A DNA stretch of 64,000 bases from Hymenobacter translucens (GCF_020685205.1 NZ_JAJERB010000002.1:739430-803429), one strand, 5' to 3'. Positions 14,222-24,412 are shown, counted from the first letter of the stretch. Program-made: numbers and translations. The notes: a model not told the origin generated them from the sequence alone.

Positions 14222-16852
14222 ATGCACCTGCCGCTTTTCAACCTCACCGCCCAACCCGGTTCCGCTCAGTGGGCGCTGCTGCTGTGGGCGGTGTTGTTGT
14301 CCGGAGCGGTGGCCGGCCAGCAGCCGAAGAAAAACACGGTGTCGGGAGTAGTAGTGGAGGCGGCCAATGGGGAAGGTATTCCGATGGCCAGCGTGTATTT
14401 CCGTCAGACGCCCCAGAAGGGAACCAGCACCGCGGTAGACGGGCAGTTTGTGCTGGAACGCAGCGCCATTCCCGGCGACACGCTGCTGATTGTCTCCTCC
14501 ATTGGCTTTAAGCCCGAAACCCTGGCGGTAAGCCGGCACACGACTCGCCTGGCTAAAATCCGGCTTAAAACCACCGCTACCGAGCTAAAAGAGGTTGTGG
14601 TAAAAGCGGGCGAAAACCCTGCCTACGCCGTAATCCGCAACGCCGTCGCCAACCGGGACCGAAACCACATTGAGGCCCTGGCCTCGTACGAGCTCGAAAG
14701 CTACAATAGCCTGGCCGTGTACCTGACCAATGCCGAGAAGGTCCAGAACTCCTCGGCCATGCGGGAAGTGAAGAAGCTGATGCAGCGCCAGGGCAAGTCG
14801 TTCCGGGACCGGCAGGGCCGGGTCATCATTCCGCTGACCGTGACCGAAACGGTGTCCAACAACTATTACCTGCGGCAGTCCCGGGCCCGGAAAGAGCAGA
14901 TCGTACGCACCAAAACGGCGGGCATTGGGCTGGAAACCGATGATGGCCTAACCCAGCTGATGAGCGGCAACGGGTTCCGCGACTACAACTTTTACCAGAA
15001 CCGGCTGCGCATTCTCGACAAGAGCGTGCCCTCGCCGCTGGCCGACGGCTGGCGCTTCAACTACGAGTTCTGGTTGGAGGACAGCGTGCGAATCGGTAAC
15101 GATGAGTGCTACCGGATTGCCGTCGTGCCGCGCCGGGCCACCGATATAGTTTTTCAGGGCACCATCTGGGTGAGCCGGGACGGCTTTGGCCTGCGGAAGG
15201 TAGACCTGCGCTTGGCCCCTGACGCCAACATCAACTACGTGCAGTCCCTGCACATCCGGCAGGAGGGAGAGCACCAGGGCAGCGGCGTCTGGCTGGCCAA
15301 GTGCACCGACTACGAGGTAGAGCTGAACCTGGCCAGCATCAACCCGTCGATGCCCGGGGTGCGGCTAAACCTGCGGACCATCAACACCCACCTCGTCGCC
15401 AAGCCGATTGACGCTTCGTTTTTCGAGGAAAGCCGGCCTACGCTGCCACCGATCCTGGCCGCGCCGGCTGTTGCAGCGGTGGATACCGCCTACTGGCGCT
15501 CCTTCCGCACGGTGCCTTCCGACAGCATTCCCGCGGAGCCGGCTCCATACGAGCTGATTGACTCTATCAAGCAGCTGCCTTCCATCCGAAAATATACGTT
15601 CTGGGGGCGGGTACTGGCTTCCGGTTACGTGCCCATGGGTAAGTTAGACTTTGGCAACATCCTGAACACCTACGCCTGGAACAACGTGGAAGGGCACCGC
15701 ATCGGGGTGGGGCTGCGCACGAACGAGACCTTCAACCGCAACCTGAACCTGGACGGAATGGTGGCTTACAGCACCCAGTTGCGGCGGTTCAACTATAACG
15801 CCTCGGTAGCGCGGGTGCTCAGCCGGGAGCATTTCACCCAGGTGGGAGTACGGACCCGCTCCGACGTCGAGCCCCTGGCATTGCTGGCCTCGGGATTGTC
15901 GCCGACGGCCGGGCTGCTGGCGTTCAACCACATCGGCAACCTACGGCGGCGCAACCCTTTCGACTACTCCGAAACCTCCGCGTGGCTGGAGCGGGAAGTC
16001 CGGCCCGGCCTGACAACCCGCCTTGCCGGCAACTATCGGTCCATGACCGGGCTGTACCGCCGGGGACCAGTGTTTGACGACGATGAGCGCAAAGGAGAAG
16101 AGCGCAGCAGCACCGTTACTACCACCGAGCTGGAGCTCGGTCTGCGCTTCAACCAGCAGGAACGCAGCATGCGCACCAAGAACAATAAGCTGAGGATGAT
16201 GCGCCGGCAGGTAGCTCCCACGCTCAACGTGGTCGGCGTAGTAGGCTTCCGCAACGGCCGGGGAGATGGCCCGGTACACTCTTACCAAAAGCTCCTGGCT
16301 AGCCTCACGCAGCGGCAGTTGTCCGTTTTCGGCTTTGGCACGGCCGACTACGTGCTGCAGGCTGGCTACGTATTCGGCCGGGTGCCGTACTCCTTACTAA
16401 AGATCCACCAGGGCAACGGCACGCCGTTCCTGTTCCGCAACGGCAGTCAGACGATGCGGAGCTTCGAGTTTGCCAGTGACCATTTCATGGAGCTGCATTA
16501 CACGCACTACTTCAACGACCTGATTCTGGGTCAGATTCCGGGGGTGCGCACCGTCAACAAATTTCTCGACTGGCGCCTGTTGGCCACCACCAACGTGGTC
16601 TGGGGCGGTATGCGGGAAGAAAACGTACGACTCAATGAACTCACGCTGCCTTCGGGCCGGGTAATCACGCCCTTCCGGACGCTGGGCCTGAAGCCCTACG
16701 TGGAAGTCGGCTACGGCGTGGAGAACATCCTGCACATCCTGCGCGTCGACTTTGTACACCGCCTTACCTACCGCGACCTGCCCGAAGGGGCCAGTCGTAA
16801 GATGGAGACCGGCAACTTCGTGGTCAAGGTATCGGCAGCCTTCAAGATGTAA
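14222..16852 (+). CDS. Carboxypeptidase-like regulatory domain plus DUF5686 outer-membrane protein
   Basis: An 876-residue exported protein. After a signal peptide (to about residue 33) comes a CarboxypepD_reg-like beta-sandwich (about 38-115: TVSGVVVEAANGEGIPMASV, STAVDGQFVLE, LIVSSIGF), then the DUF5686 region beginning LKEVVVKAGENPAYAVIRNAV, and a long C-terminal half of amphipathic strands expected to form an outer-membrane barrel. This two-part architecture is common in Bacteroidota and resembles TonB-dependent receptors without a plug. Function is unknown; a surface or transport role is inferred. It ends in a bidirectional terminator. Confidence 0.88.
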   Translation: MHLPLFNLTAQPGSAQWALLLWAVLLSGAVAGQQPKKNTVSGVVVEAANGEGIPMASVYFRQTPQKGTSTAVDGQFVLERSAIPGDTLLIVSSIGFKPETLAVSRHTTRLAKIRLKTTATELKEVVVKAGENPAYAVIRNAVANRDRNHIEALASYELESYNSLAVYLTNAEKVQNSSAMREVKKLMQRQGKSFRDRQGRVIIPLTVTETVSNNYYLRQSRARKEQIVRTKTAGIGLETDDGLTQLMSGNGFRDYNFYQNRLRILDKSVPSPLADGWRFNYEFWLEDSVRIGNDECYRIAVVPRRATDIVFQGTIWVSRDGFGLRKVDLRLAPDANINYVQSLHIRQEGEHQGSGVWLAKCTDYEVELNLASINPSMPGVRLNLRTINTHLVAKPIDASFFEESRPTLPPILAAPAVAAVDTAYWRSFRTVPSDSIPAEPAPYELIDSIKQLPSIRKYTFWGRVLASGYVPMGKLDFGNILNTYAWNNVEGHRIGVGLRTNETFNRNLNLDGMVAYSTQLRRFNYNASVARVLSREHFTQVGVRTRSDVEPLALLASGLSPTAGLLAFNHIGNLRRRNPFDYSETSAWLEREVRPGLTTRLAGNYRSMTGLYRRGPVFDDDERKGEERSSTVTTTELELGLRFNQQERSMRTKNNKLRMMRRQVAPTLNVVGVVGFRNGRGDGPVHSYQKLLASLTQRQLSVFGFGTADYVLQAGYVFGRVPYSLLKIHQGNGTPFLFRNGSQTMRSFEFASDHFMELHYTHYFNDLILGQIPGVRTVNKFLDWRLLATTNVVWGGMREENVRLNELTLPSGRVITPFRTLGLKPYVEVGYGVENILHILRVDFVHRLTYRDLPEGASRKMETGNFVVKVSAAFKM

Positions 16853-16878
16853 GCAGCTTTTCATTCCGCTTAACGCAA

Positions 16879-16912
16879 ACGGGGCCCGGCAGAATCTCTG
16901 CCGGACCCCGTT
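16879..16912. terminator. Bidirectional terminator
   Basis: ACGGGG and CCGGCAGA arms pair with TCTGCCGG and CCCCGT across a 3-nt loop with one mismatch; T-run after it on the plus strand. It lies between the convergent DUF5686 and hydrolase genes. Confidence 0.75.
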
Positions 16913-16936
16913 GCTTTTTCTAGAGTAAAAAAGCGC

Positions 16937-18391
16937 TTAGCGTGCACTGCCTTTGGCCAGCACCGGGCTGCCCGCAGGGGACGGTGCCTTTTCTACTTTG
17001 CAGGTAGCTGCCAGCCATTCCTGAATGGTAACCAGGGCCCGGGGCGAAAAAGTCGGCTGGCGCTGCCCGTCCACAATCGTCCATTCCGACGGGTCGGGCT
17101 GAAACCAGTGGTTGACGCCGGGCAGCTTCTGGCTTGCTACGCGGCGGTTGGCCCGCAGGCCACGCTTCAGGAGCGGCAGGTTCTTGCTGGCACCGACCTG
17201 CAGGTCAGCCAGGCCATTGAGTACCAGTACCGGGCATTTTACCTGAGGCAGGGTGCGCGTCGGGTCAAAGTCAAGGAAATAGCGGTACCAGGGCGAAGTC
17301 AGCTGATTGGCGCGGGCCTTTACCATCGTATAGTCGATGTCGGTGTTGTTGCGACGCAGCAGTACGCCCACCTTGGCGCGGGCCAGGTCGTTGTTAGGCG
17401 TCTGGCGAATGATGTTCACCATCTCATTGTGCAGCTTCAGGGCCGCTGCCACCTGAGTTGGGGTTGCGCCAATCAAGCGCATGATTTCGCCCTGCTGCCG
17501 GCGCAGCACTTCCACACCCTGCAGGCCGTAGCCGGCCAGAGAAACCACGAAGTCGGGGCCTTTCGAGTGGGCCGCAGTCAGCAGCGCTACGTTGGCCCCT
17601 TCGCCGTGCCCGATCATCCCCACCTGGGACCGGGTAACCCGGGGCTGCAGCCGCAGCCAGTTCAGCGCGGCCTGGGCATCGGTGGCCAGGTCGGCGGTGG
17701 TGGCGGCGGCGTAGTGCCCGGTCGACTTGCCGGTACCCCGGTCGTCGTAGCGCAGCACGGCAAAGCCGCGGCGGCTGAGGTAGTCGGCCAGGGTGCCAAA
17801 CATCCGGTAGCCTTCCACGGTCACGTCGCGGGTATGAGGGCCGGCATCCGACACCAGGACCACGGCCGGAAACGGTCCGGGGCCATTGGGCACGGTGTAG
17901 GTGGCACTGAGCTTCAGCTTGCCGGCCCGGTTGGGAATCGTAACGCTGTGCTGCTGATACGGGCCGGTGGGTTTGCTGCTGCCCTGGAAGCTCACTGCCG
18001 GGGCCGCGGCGCTTTTCTCGAGCAGGAGGGGCGACGTCAGCCCCGGCTGCTTCCAGGTGCCCTGGAGCTGCTTGCCATTGCTGCTGAGCTTGCCGGCAAA
18101 GCTGCTGCCGGCCTGCTGAATGCTGAAGCTGACATCGGAGCCGGCTACCGTAACCTGCACCGGCATCCGGCTTACTTTCTGCTGCGGTACGTCGAGGGCG
18201 GCGTAGAACGTGCCGTTAGACAGGGGTACGATGGTAATGAAGATATTCAGGCTGCCACCCGGCACCTTCAGGGGACCTTTCCACTGCCCGTTCAGCGGAG
18301 ATTCCGCCGCTCCGCGCTGACCTATCGTCAGCAAGGGGAGCAGCAGGAAAAAGAGAAAGGCCAAAAGTGAAGAGGGTAAATATTTCTTCAT
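16937..18391 (-). CDS. Secreted alpha/beta-hydrolase fold protein lacking the nucleophile serine
   Basis: 484 residues from the ATG at 18391: signal peptide (to about 25), an N-terminal beta domain (about 32-130) often fused to Bacteroidota hydrolases, then an alpha/beta-hydrolase domain. Visible parts are the Asp-Asp-Arg-Gly segment LRYDDRGTGKS, the elbow GMIGHGEGAN, the acid Asp396 in NGLADLQ and His428 in GVNHWF. The elbow normally reads GHSEG; here the codon at 17605-17603 is GGC, giving Gly263 in place of the nucleophile Ser. Without it the usual esterase/peptidase chemistry should fail, so it may be inactive, a binding protein, or carry a sequence error. Confidence 0.83.
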   Translation of the reverse strand: MKKYLPSSLLAFLFFLLLPLLTIGQRGAAESPLNGQWKGPLKVPGGSLNIFITIVPLSNGTFYAALDVPQQKVSRMPVQVTVAGSDVSFSIQQAGSSFAGKLSSNGKQLQGTWKQPGLTSPLLLEKSAAAPAVSFQGSSKPTGPYQQHSVTIPNRAGKLKLSATYTVPNGPGPFPAVVLVSDAGPHTRDVTVEGYRMFGTLADYLSRRGFAVLRYDDRGTGKSTGHYAAATTADLATDAQAALNWLRLQPRVTRSQVGMIGHGEGANVALLTAAHSKGPDFVVSLAGYGLQGVEVLRRQQGEIMRLIGATPTQVAAALKLHNEMVNIIRQTPNNDLARAKVGVLLRRNNTDIDYTMVKARANQLTSPWYRYFLDFDPTRTLPQVKCPVLVLNGLADLQVGASKNLPLLKRGLRANRRVASQKLPGVNHWFQPDPSEWTIVDGQRQPTFSPRALVTIQEWLAATCKVEKAPSPAGSPVLAKGSAR

Positions 18392-18432
18392 AAAGTTTAA
18401 ATATGTGCTTGTCTGGGAAAGGGTGTTATACA

Positions 18433-18463
18433 AAAATGCTATAAAAAGTCATAAAATGCTATA
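18433..18463. repeat. 11-bp direct repeat upstream of the hydrolase gene
   Basis: AAAATGCTATA occurs at 18433-18443 and 18453-18463, start-to-start distance 20 nt (two helical turns). It lies in the AT-rich region between the divergent hydrolase and uvrA genes, a plausible place for a tandem regulator site. Confidence 0.5.
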
Positions 18464-18618
18464 GTACGTTGGCTTAAATTTTATCTCGGGCGCCTTTGCC
18501 CGCAGGGCTGATAATTTGGCCGTTGCGGTAGGCGCCCCCGCTTCGGTCGTCGTACCTTCGTAGCCGCATCCGCAGCCCGCCGAAACCTTACCGGGCGGCT
18601 TCGGTGTTACTCCACTCT

Positions 18619-21456
18619 ATGGCCTCCAAGAACACCCTGCAAGTAGCTGCCCCCGCGGCCGACCCGATTGACCAGCTGGATCCGCGCGAGTTTATTCTGA
18701 TTAAGAACGCCCGGGTGCACAACCTGAAAAACCTGAGCGTGGCCTTGCCCCGCAACAAGTTTATCGTCGTCACCGGTCTGTCAGGCTCGGGGAAGTCGAG
18801 CCTGGCGTTTGACACGCTGTATGCCGAAGGCCAGCGCATGTACGTGGAAAGCCTGAGCTCCTACGCCCGGCAGTTCCTGGGCCGCATGGACAAGCCTGAC
18901 GTCGACTACATCCGGGGTATTTCGCCGGCCATTGCCATCGAGCAGAAGGTCAGCATCAAGAACAACCGCTCTACGGTTGGCACCAGTACCGAAATCTACG
19001 ACTACCTCAAGCTGCTCTTTGCCCGGGTCGGCCGCACGTTCTCGCCCGTATCCGGGGAGCAGGTGCGCAAGGATACCGTGGCCGATGTAGTGGATTTCTT
19101 GTTCACCCTGCCCGACGGCACCCGGGCCATGATTCTGGCCCCGCTGCTGCCGTCGGAAGACGGCCGGCCGATGAGCAAGGAGCTGGACCTGCTGCTGCAG
19201 AAAGGCTATTCGCGGGTGGTGGTCGGCGGAGAAACGTCGTTTATCGAAGACCTAATCGGGGAAGGCAAGCCGGAAGTGAAAGGTGACGTCTACATCATGA
19301 TTGACCGCGCCGTGGTGCATCCCGGCGACGAAGATCTGCAGTTCCGTCTGTCGGACTCGGTGCAGACGGCGTTTTTCGAAGGCCACGGCACCTGTATCGT
19401 CCGGCTCGACAACGAGACGCGCACGTTCTCGGACCGGTTTGAGCTGGACGGCGTGAGCTTCGAGGAGCCCAGCGTCAACTTCTTCTCGTTCAACAACCCC
19501 TACGGCGCCTGCCAGACCTGCGAAGGATTCGGCTCGGTGCTGGGCATTGACGAGGACCTCGTTATTCCCGATAAGAGCCTGACGGTGTACGAGGGCGCCA
19601 TTGCCCCCTGGCGCACCGACAAGCAGAGCGAGTGGCTGAAGCCCCTGCTGAAAAACGGCATCCGCTTCGACTTTCCGATTCACCGGCCCTACAACGAGCT
19701 GACCGAAGCCGAGCGCAGCCTGCTGTGGAAGGGCAACAAGTACTTCGAGGGCCTCGACGACTATTTTAAGTGGGTGGCCACGCAAAGCCACAAAATTCAG
19801 TACCGGGTGCTGCAGAGCCGGTACCGGGGCCGTACCACCTGCCCCGACTGCCGCGGCACCCGCCTGCGCAAGGACGCGCAGTACGTTAAGATCAACGACC
19901 ACAGCATCACCGACATCGTGCTGCTGCCCGTGAGCAAGGCCCTGGAGTTTTTCGAGACGCTGACCCTGACCGAACACGAGGCCAAAGTGGCTGACCGCCT
20001 GAGCACTGAAATCACCAACCGCCTCGGCTACCTGCACCGCGTGGGCCTGGGCTACCTGACGCTGAACCGCCTGAGCAGCACGCTTAGCGGGGGCGAAAGT
20101 CAGCGCATTTCGTTGGCAACATCCCTGGGTTCGGCCCTGGTCGGCTCCATGTACATCCTCGATGAGCCCAGCATTGGCCTGCACCCCAAGGATGCCGAGC
20201 AGCTGATCGGCGTGCTTCGCTCCTTGCAGCAGCTCGGCAACACCGTCATTGTGGTGGAGCACGAGGAAAAGATGATGGAACAGGCCGACCAGATTATCGA
20301 CATCGGGCCCGAAGCCGGCTCCGGCGGCGGCCATCTGATGTTCCAGGGCACGTATCCCGAGATTCTCAAAGACACCAAAACCTACACCGGGCAGTACCTG
20401 AGCGGCAAGATGGAGGTGAAGGTGCCCACGACCCGCCGCCCCTGGCGCAACGCCCTGGAAATAACCGGAGCCCGCGAAAACAACCTGAAGAACGTCAGCG
20501 TCAAATTCCCGCTCGACGTGATGACCGTCGTAACCGGCGTATCGGGCTCGGGGAAGTCGACGCTGGTGAAACGGATTCTGGCTCCGGCCCTGGCCAAGCA
20601 GCTCGGCGGCGGGGCCGGCGAAGCCACCGGCAAGTTTGACCGCCTCACCGGCGTAAACGGGCAGGTGACGCACGTGGAGTTTGTCGACCAGAACCCGATT
20701 GGCAAAAGCAGCCGCTCGAACCCGGTCACCTACGTGAAGGCCTATGACACCATCCGCAGCCTGTTTGCCGACCAGCCGCTGGCCAAGGCCCGGGGCCTGA
20801 AACCCTCGCACTTCTCCTTCAACATCGAGGGAGGACGCTGTGAGGTTTGTCAGGGCGAAGGCCAGGTCAAGATCGAGATGCAGTTTATGGCCGACATCTA
20901 CCTGACCTGTGAAAGCTGCAACGGCCGCAAGTTCAAGCAGGACATCCTCGACATCAAGTTCCAGGACAAAGGCATCGACGAGGTGCTCGACATGACCATT
21001 GCCGACAGCATCGAGTTCTTTAAGGGGCAGCCCAAGGTGGCTGAGCGTCTGAAGCCCCTCGACGACGTGGGCCTGGGCTACATCCGGCTGGGGCAGTCGG
21101 CCAATACGCTTTCCGGCGGCGAGGCCCAGCGCGTAAAGCTGGCTTCGTTTCTGACCAAGGGCGCGACGCTACAGCAGGACAAGATTCTGTTCATCTTCGA
21201 CGAGCCTACCACCGGTCTGCACTTCCACGACGTGAACAAGCTGCTCAAGGCCCTGAATGCCCTGATCGAGCAAGGCAACTCGGTGCTGATTATCGAGCAC
21301 AACACTGAAATCATCAAATGCGCCGACTGGATTATCGACCTCGGCCCCGAGGGCGGTACCAACGGCGGCCACCTGCTGTTTGAGGGCACGCCCGAGGAGA
21401 TGGTGAAGCTCAAGGATACCAACCACACGGCCCGCTTTCTGGCCGAGAAGTTATAA
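18619..21456 (+). CDS. uvrA: UvrABC excinuclease subunit A
   Basis: UvrA is the damage-sensing ATPase of nucleotide excision repair and loads UvrB. The 945-residue product has two ABC ATPase modules: Walker [15 protein letters not shown] (about 60) and [13 protein letters not shown] (about 640); signatures [12 protein letters not shown] and [12 protein letters not shown]; Walker [13 protein letters not shown] and [12 protein letters not shown]. The C-terminal zinc module CEVCQGEG ... CESCNGRKF is intact. I chose the ATG at 18619; a GTG five codons upstream is possible. It is monocistronic with a strong terminator. Confidence 0.97.
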   Translation: MASKNTLQVAAPAADPIDQLDPREFILIKNARVHNLKNLSVALPRNKFIVVTGLSGSGKSSLAFDTLYAEGQRMYVESLSSYARQFLGRMDKPDVDYIRGISPAIAIEQKVSIKNNRSTVGTSTEIYDYLKLLFARVGRTFSPVSGEQVRKDTVADVVDFLFTLPDGTRAMILAPLLPSEDGRPMSKELDLLLQKGYSRVVVGGETSFIEDLIGEGKPEVKGDVYIMIDRAVVHPGDEDLQFRLSDSVQTAFFEGHGTCIVRLDNETRTFSDRFELDGVSFEEPSVNFFSFNNPYGACQTCEGFGSVLGIDEDLVIPDKSLTVYEGAIAPWRTDKQSEWLKPLLKNGIRFDFPIHRPYNELTEAERSLLWKGNKYFEGLDDYFKWVATQSHKIQYRVLQSRYRGRTTCPDCRGTRLRKDAQYVKINDHSITDIVLLPVSKALEFFETLTLTEHEAKVADRLSTEITNRLGYLHRVGLGYLTLNRLSSTLSGGESQRISLATSLGSALVGSMYILDEPSIGLHPKDAEQLIGVLRSLQQLGNTVIVVEHEEKMMEQADQIIDIGPEAGSGGGHLMFQGTYPEILKDTKTYTGQYLSGKMEVKVPTTRRPWRNALEITGARENNLKNVSVKFPLDVMTVVTGVSGSGKSTLVKRILAPALAKQLGGGAGEATGKFDRLTGVNGQVTHVEFVDQNPIGKSSRSNPVTYVKAYDTIRSLFADQPLAKARGLKPSHFSFNIEGGRCEVCQGEGQVKIEMQFMADIYLTCESCNGRKFKQDILDIKFQDKGIDEVLDMTIADSIEFFKGQPKVAERLKPLDDVGLGYIRLGQSANTLSGGEAQRVKLASFLTKGATLQQDKILFIFDEPTTGLHFHDVNKLLKALNALIEQGNSVLIIEHNTEIIKCADWIIDLGPEGGTNGGHLLFEGTPEEMVKLKDTNHTARFLAEKL

Positions 21457-21472
21457 GCTAAACATTAAGCAC

Positions 21473-21508
21473 AAAAAAGGCCCGTGACAGATGCCACGGG
21501 CCTTTTTT
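21473..21508. terminator. Bidirectional terminator
   Basis: Perfect 14-bp stem (21473-21486 with 21495-21508), 8-nt loop, A-run and T-run on opposite sides. Shared by uvrA and the convergent repeat-protein gene. Confidence 0.85.
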
Positions 21509-21520
21509 TGTGCTGTCGGT

Positions 21521-21997
21521 CTACTGGCCGTCGGTGGTCGTCGTGGTCGTGGTACCCGTGTTGGTGGTGCCGTTGGTGGTCGTGGCGGGCTTGGCTTTGC
21601 GGCCCCGCATCTGAGCGCCGGCGCCAGCCTGCTGGGCGCTACGCTTGCTGGTCGGGTCTACCGGGTTGGCCGTAGTGCCGGCTGTGTGGTTGCCGCTGGG
21701 CGTACGCGGGGTCGTATGGCCCTGGCCGCCGCTGTGGGCCCGGCCGCGGGTGTCGCCGGTACCGCCGGGGTTAGCCGCGCGGCCCTTTCCTCTGCGGAGC
21801 TGGGCACCGGCATCGGCCCGCTGGGTGCTGGTCTTGCTGGTAGGGTCCACGGGCTGGTCGGTGGTACCGGCCGTGCGGTTACCGCTGGGGGTGCGCTGGG
21901 TGGTGGGAGTGGGGGTGTTAGCCGGCGTGGTCTGGGCCTGGGCAGCAACAGAGAGCACGAGCGAAAAGGCGAAAACGGAAAGCAGAGGCTTGAACAT
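21521..21997 (-). CDS. Secreted low-complexity protein with a two-fold internal repeat
   Basis: A 158-residue protein of unknown function. A signal peptide (residues 1-22, AAQAQ) is followed by a Thr/Gly/Ala/Arg-rich mature part without hydrophobic core. Residues about 35-73 and 97-135 are two copies of one unit (RTPSGNxTAGTT, PVDPTSK, then AGAQxR) with a 62-residue period, and the C-terminus is a Thr/Gly run. It is probably disordered. The start at 21997 is set by the signal peptide; the open frame upstream lacks protein-like features. I recognise no family. Confidence 0.65.
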   Translation of the reverse strand: MFKPLLSVFAFSLVLSVAAQAQTTPANTPTPTTQRTPSGNRTAGTTDQPVDPTSKTSTQRADAGAQLRRGKGRAANPGGTGDTRGRAHSGGQGHTTPRTPSGNHTAGTTANPVDPTSKRSAQQAGAGAQMRGRKAKPATTTNGTTNTGTTTTTTTDGQ

Positions 21998-22159
21998 CGG
22001 AGTGGAAGTGAGAGATGAAAAACAATAGAAGTCAAGGGTATACGACGGAGTGGCAGCGGTGTTTTCAAGCTGAGCAGTAGAATAGTGGGTTTTCACGCCG
22101 GGCCGGGCCGCTTTCTTTCGCGTAGAACGGGCAGGACGGCGCCGGGCGGTGTCGCCTTT

Positions 22160-22167
22160 TAAGTTTG
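22160..22167 (+). promoter_or_regulatory. Promoter -7 element for the DUF2251 gene
   Basis: TAAGTTTG ends 5 nt before the ATG at 22173, so transcription would begin at or next to the start codon (leaderless mRNA). Confidence 0.5.
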
Positions 22168-22172
22168 GAACT

Positions 22173-22586
22173 ATGATCCTAGGAGCCGAAGAGCAATTCC
22201 GGGTGGGCGTACCCGCCAAAGGCCAGGAAAACCGCCTGATCAGCAGCGTGGCGGCCAATAACGAGTTTCAGGTGCTGTTTGAGGACGACGGCACCACCGG
22301 CTACTTCTATGCCCTGCGCGACGCCGGGGAACTCGAACTGCTCGACGCCCTGCACGTCTACAACGTGGCCGACATCGAGGACCGGGCCATTCCGGTGTCC
22401 CTGCAGATCTTCTGGGATGCTCACCAGACCACAGCGGTGCTGCTGCTCAACGGGCAGAGCCACGCCCTCTATGATTTCCCGCGCCAGGCCGGCTTTTGCC
22501 GCAATGCCTTTCCTCCCGCGAAAAACGGCCAGCCCGGCTCTCGGGAGCTGACCGATGAGCTGGTAGAGAAATACTTTGCGGCCTGA
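22173..22586 (+). CDS. DUF2251 domain protein
   Basis: A 137-residue soluble protein. The segments FQVLFEDDGTTGYFYA (about residues 31-46), LLDALHVYNVAD (about 55), ISLQIFWD-like strand and QSHALYDFPRQAGFCRNAFPP (about 95-116, here given in part) match my memory of the DUF2251 family, whose function is unknown. No signal peptide. It is followed 37 nt later by the TspO-like membrane protein gene in the same direction, so the two may be cotranscribed. Confidence 0.65.
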   Translation: MILGAEEQFRVGVPAKGQENRLISSVAANNEFQVLFEDDGTTGYFYALRDAGELELLDALHVYNVADIEDRAIPVSLQIFWDAHQTTAVLLLNGQSHALYDFPRQAGFCRNAFPPAKNGQPGSRELTDELVEKYFAA

Positions 22587-22622
22587 GCCGGGAAGAAAAC
22601 GATGCTGCGCGGTTGCTCTGAG

Positions 22623-23408
22623 ATGGAAACCCCTGTTGCTCCAGCCCCCACGTCCGCATTCCCTTTTTGGCGCTGGTTTGCCAGCTTTGCCATCGTGGGC
22701 AACATCGCCCTGAACTACTGGGCCAACACCCATCCGTTCAATGGGCAGACGATGGGCGAGGTATCAGCCCGCTACCCGACGCCCCTCACCCCAGCCGGCT
22801 ATGCTTTCAGCATCTGGGGACTGATCTTCCTGACCCTGACCATCTACGCCGTCTGGCAGCTGCTGCCCGCCCAGCGCGCTTCTCCGCTCCCGGATGCCAT
22901 TGCCCCGCCGCTTACCCTGGCCAGCGTGGCTACCGCCGGCTGGGTGGTGCTCTTTGCCTTCGAGCTGATTCTGCTCAGCGTACTGGTGATGCTGCTGATT
23001 CTGGGTTGCCTGATAGTGGTGTATGGGCGCAGCCGCCGCCTGGTGCTCTGCCGGCAAGTGCCCGGCTGGACGAGCGTGCCGTTTGCGCTCTATTTGGGCT
23101 GGATTTCGGTGGCTACGGTTATCAATGTCACTATTGGCCTGCGCGTACTCGGCTGGCAGACTTCCGCTGGGGTAGCCTCCGGGCTGGCAGTTGGGCTGCT
23201 GATCGTGGTCGTACTGCTGGGGCTGGTCATCAGCCGCAGATTTTCGGAAGCGGTATTTCCGCTGGTTGTAAGCTGGGCGCTGGTGGCCATCTGGATGGCC
23301 CAGCGGGGCCAGTACCCGGTTTTGGGCTGGGCGGCAGTGGCCGGGGCAGTGGTCGTCGGGGGCGGGGGCGTGCTGCTTAGCGTTCGGGCTTCCCGACAGC
23401 TTCTCTGA
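22623..23408 (+). CDS. TspO/MBR-related membrane protein
   Basis: The 261-residue inner-membrane protein has about eight hydrophobic segments. The early sequence RYPTPLTPAGYAFSIWGLIF is typical of the long Bacteroidota proteins distantly related to TspO (tryptophan-rich sensory protein), which bind porphyrins or other small hydrophobic ligands in better-studied members. The conserved region starts only after the first segment. I start at ATG 22623 (METPVAPAP); an ATG-like start 21 nt upstream is possible. The ligand is unknown. Confidence 0.6.
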   Translation: METPVAPAPTSAFPFWRWFASFAIVGNIALNYWANTHPFNGQTMGEVSARYPTPLTPAGYAFSIWGLIFLTLTIYAVWQLLPAQRASPLPDAIAPPLTLASVATAGWVVLFAFELILLSVLVMLLILGCLIVVYGRSRRLVLCRQVPGWTSVPFALYLGWISVATVINVTIGLRVLGWQTSAGVASGLAVGLLIVVVLLGLVISRRFSEAVFPLVVSWALVAIWMAQRGQYPVLGWAAVAGAVVVGGGGVLLSVRASRQLL

Positions 23409-23513
23409 ACGTGCTCTTAGTGGCTGTGTCTGCGCGGATAGCGCGTGAGCAGGTTGGGGCGTGGGAATGGGTGTTACCTTGCAGGCGCTTTTCCCAACCC
23501 AACCCCACTTTAT

Positions 23514-24278
23514 ATGCGCAAGAATATCGTCGCCGGCAACTGGAAGATGAACCTTACCCTTTCGGAAGCCCAGGCGCTGGTCACTGAAATTACGAGTCTG
23601 GTTGCTGCCGAAGCGGCCGGTTCCACCGTCGAAGTAGTTGTATGTCCGCCGTTCCCGCTGCTTTCCGCAGTTGGGCAGCAGCTGCCCCAGGGCGGCATGC
23701 TCCACCTGGGCGCGCAGAACTGCCACCAGAAGGAGAGCGGTGCCTACACCGGCGAGGTGTCGGCCCGGTTGCTGGCCTCGGTCGGCTGCGAGTACGTGAT
23801 TCTGGGCCACTCCGAGCGGCGGCAGTATTTCCGCGAAGACGACGAGCAACTCAGCCAGAAACTGAAAGCTGCCCTGGCAGCCGGCCTGAAGCCAATCTTC
23901 TGCGTGGGCGAAAGCCTGGAAACGCGCGAGGCCGACGACACCTTCGACTACATCGGCCGCCAGCTGAAGGATGGCTTGTTTCACCTCTCCAACGAGGAGT
24001 TTGCCCAGGTCGTAGTGGCGTATGAGCCCATCTGGGCCATCGGTACCGGCAAAACGGCCACCAGCCAGCAGGCCCAGGAAGTACACGCCTTTATTCGGGA
24101 GCAGATTGCCCGCGCCTACTCGGCTGAGGCCGCGCTGAACACCACCATTCTCTACGGCGGATCGGCCAACGCCCAGAACGCCCGGGAACTGTTCGGCCAG
24201 ACCGACGTCGACGGCGGCCTTATCGGCGGCGCCTCGCTGAAAGCCCGCGACTTCACCGAGATTATCAAGTCATTCTAA
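23514..24278 (+). CDS. tpiA: Triose-phosphate isomerase
   Basis: Interconverts dihydroxyacetone phosphate and glyceraldehyde 3-phosphate in glycolysis/gluconeogenesis. The 254-residue TIM barrel is complete: catalytic Lys in GNWKMN, His in ILGHSERRQYF, Glu in YEPIWAIGTGKTA, and the phosphate-binding YGGSANAQN and GGLIGGASL near the C-terminus. The ATG at 23514 gives the usual MRKNIVAGNWK start. It is expressed alone; no other glycolytic gene is adjacent. Confidence 0.97.
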   Translation: MRKNIVAGNWKMNLTLSEAQALVTEITSLVAAEAAGSTVEVVVCPPFPLLSAVGQQLPQGGMLHLGAQNCHQKESGAYTGEVSARLLASVGCEYVILGHSERRQYFREDDEQLSQKLKAALAAGLKPIFCVGESLETREADDTFDYIGRQLKDGLFHLSNEEFAQVVVAYEPIWAIGTGKTATSQQAQEVHAFIREQIARAYSAEAALNTTILYGGSANAQNARELFGQTDVDGGLIGGASLKARDFTEIIKSF

Positions 24279-24412
24279 CGCTTCGGTCAGCTGCGGGCGG
24301 GCAGTGCTTTTCCCCCGAACAGGGGAGAAGACCAGCCCGGCCGTAACTGAACTAAAAGGGGCACTCTATTTGTCAGGCAGGCGGGGCCCGGTGGGCGCCA
24401 TTTCCCGTTCCC

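Noticed and set aside
19252..20811. 519-codon minus-strand open frame inside uvrA
   Set aside because: Shadow of uvrA; no recognisable features.
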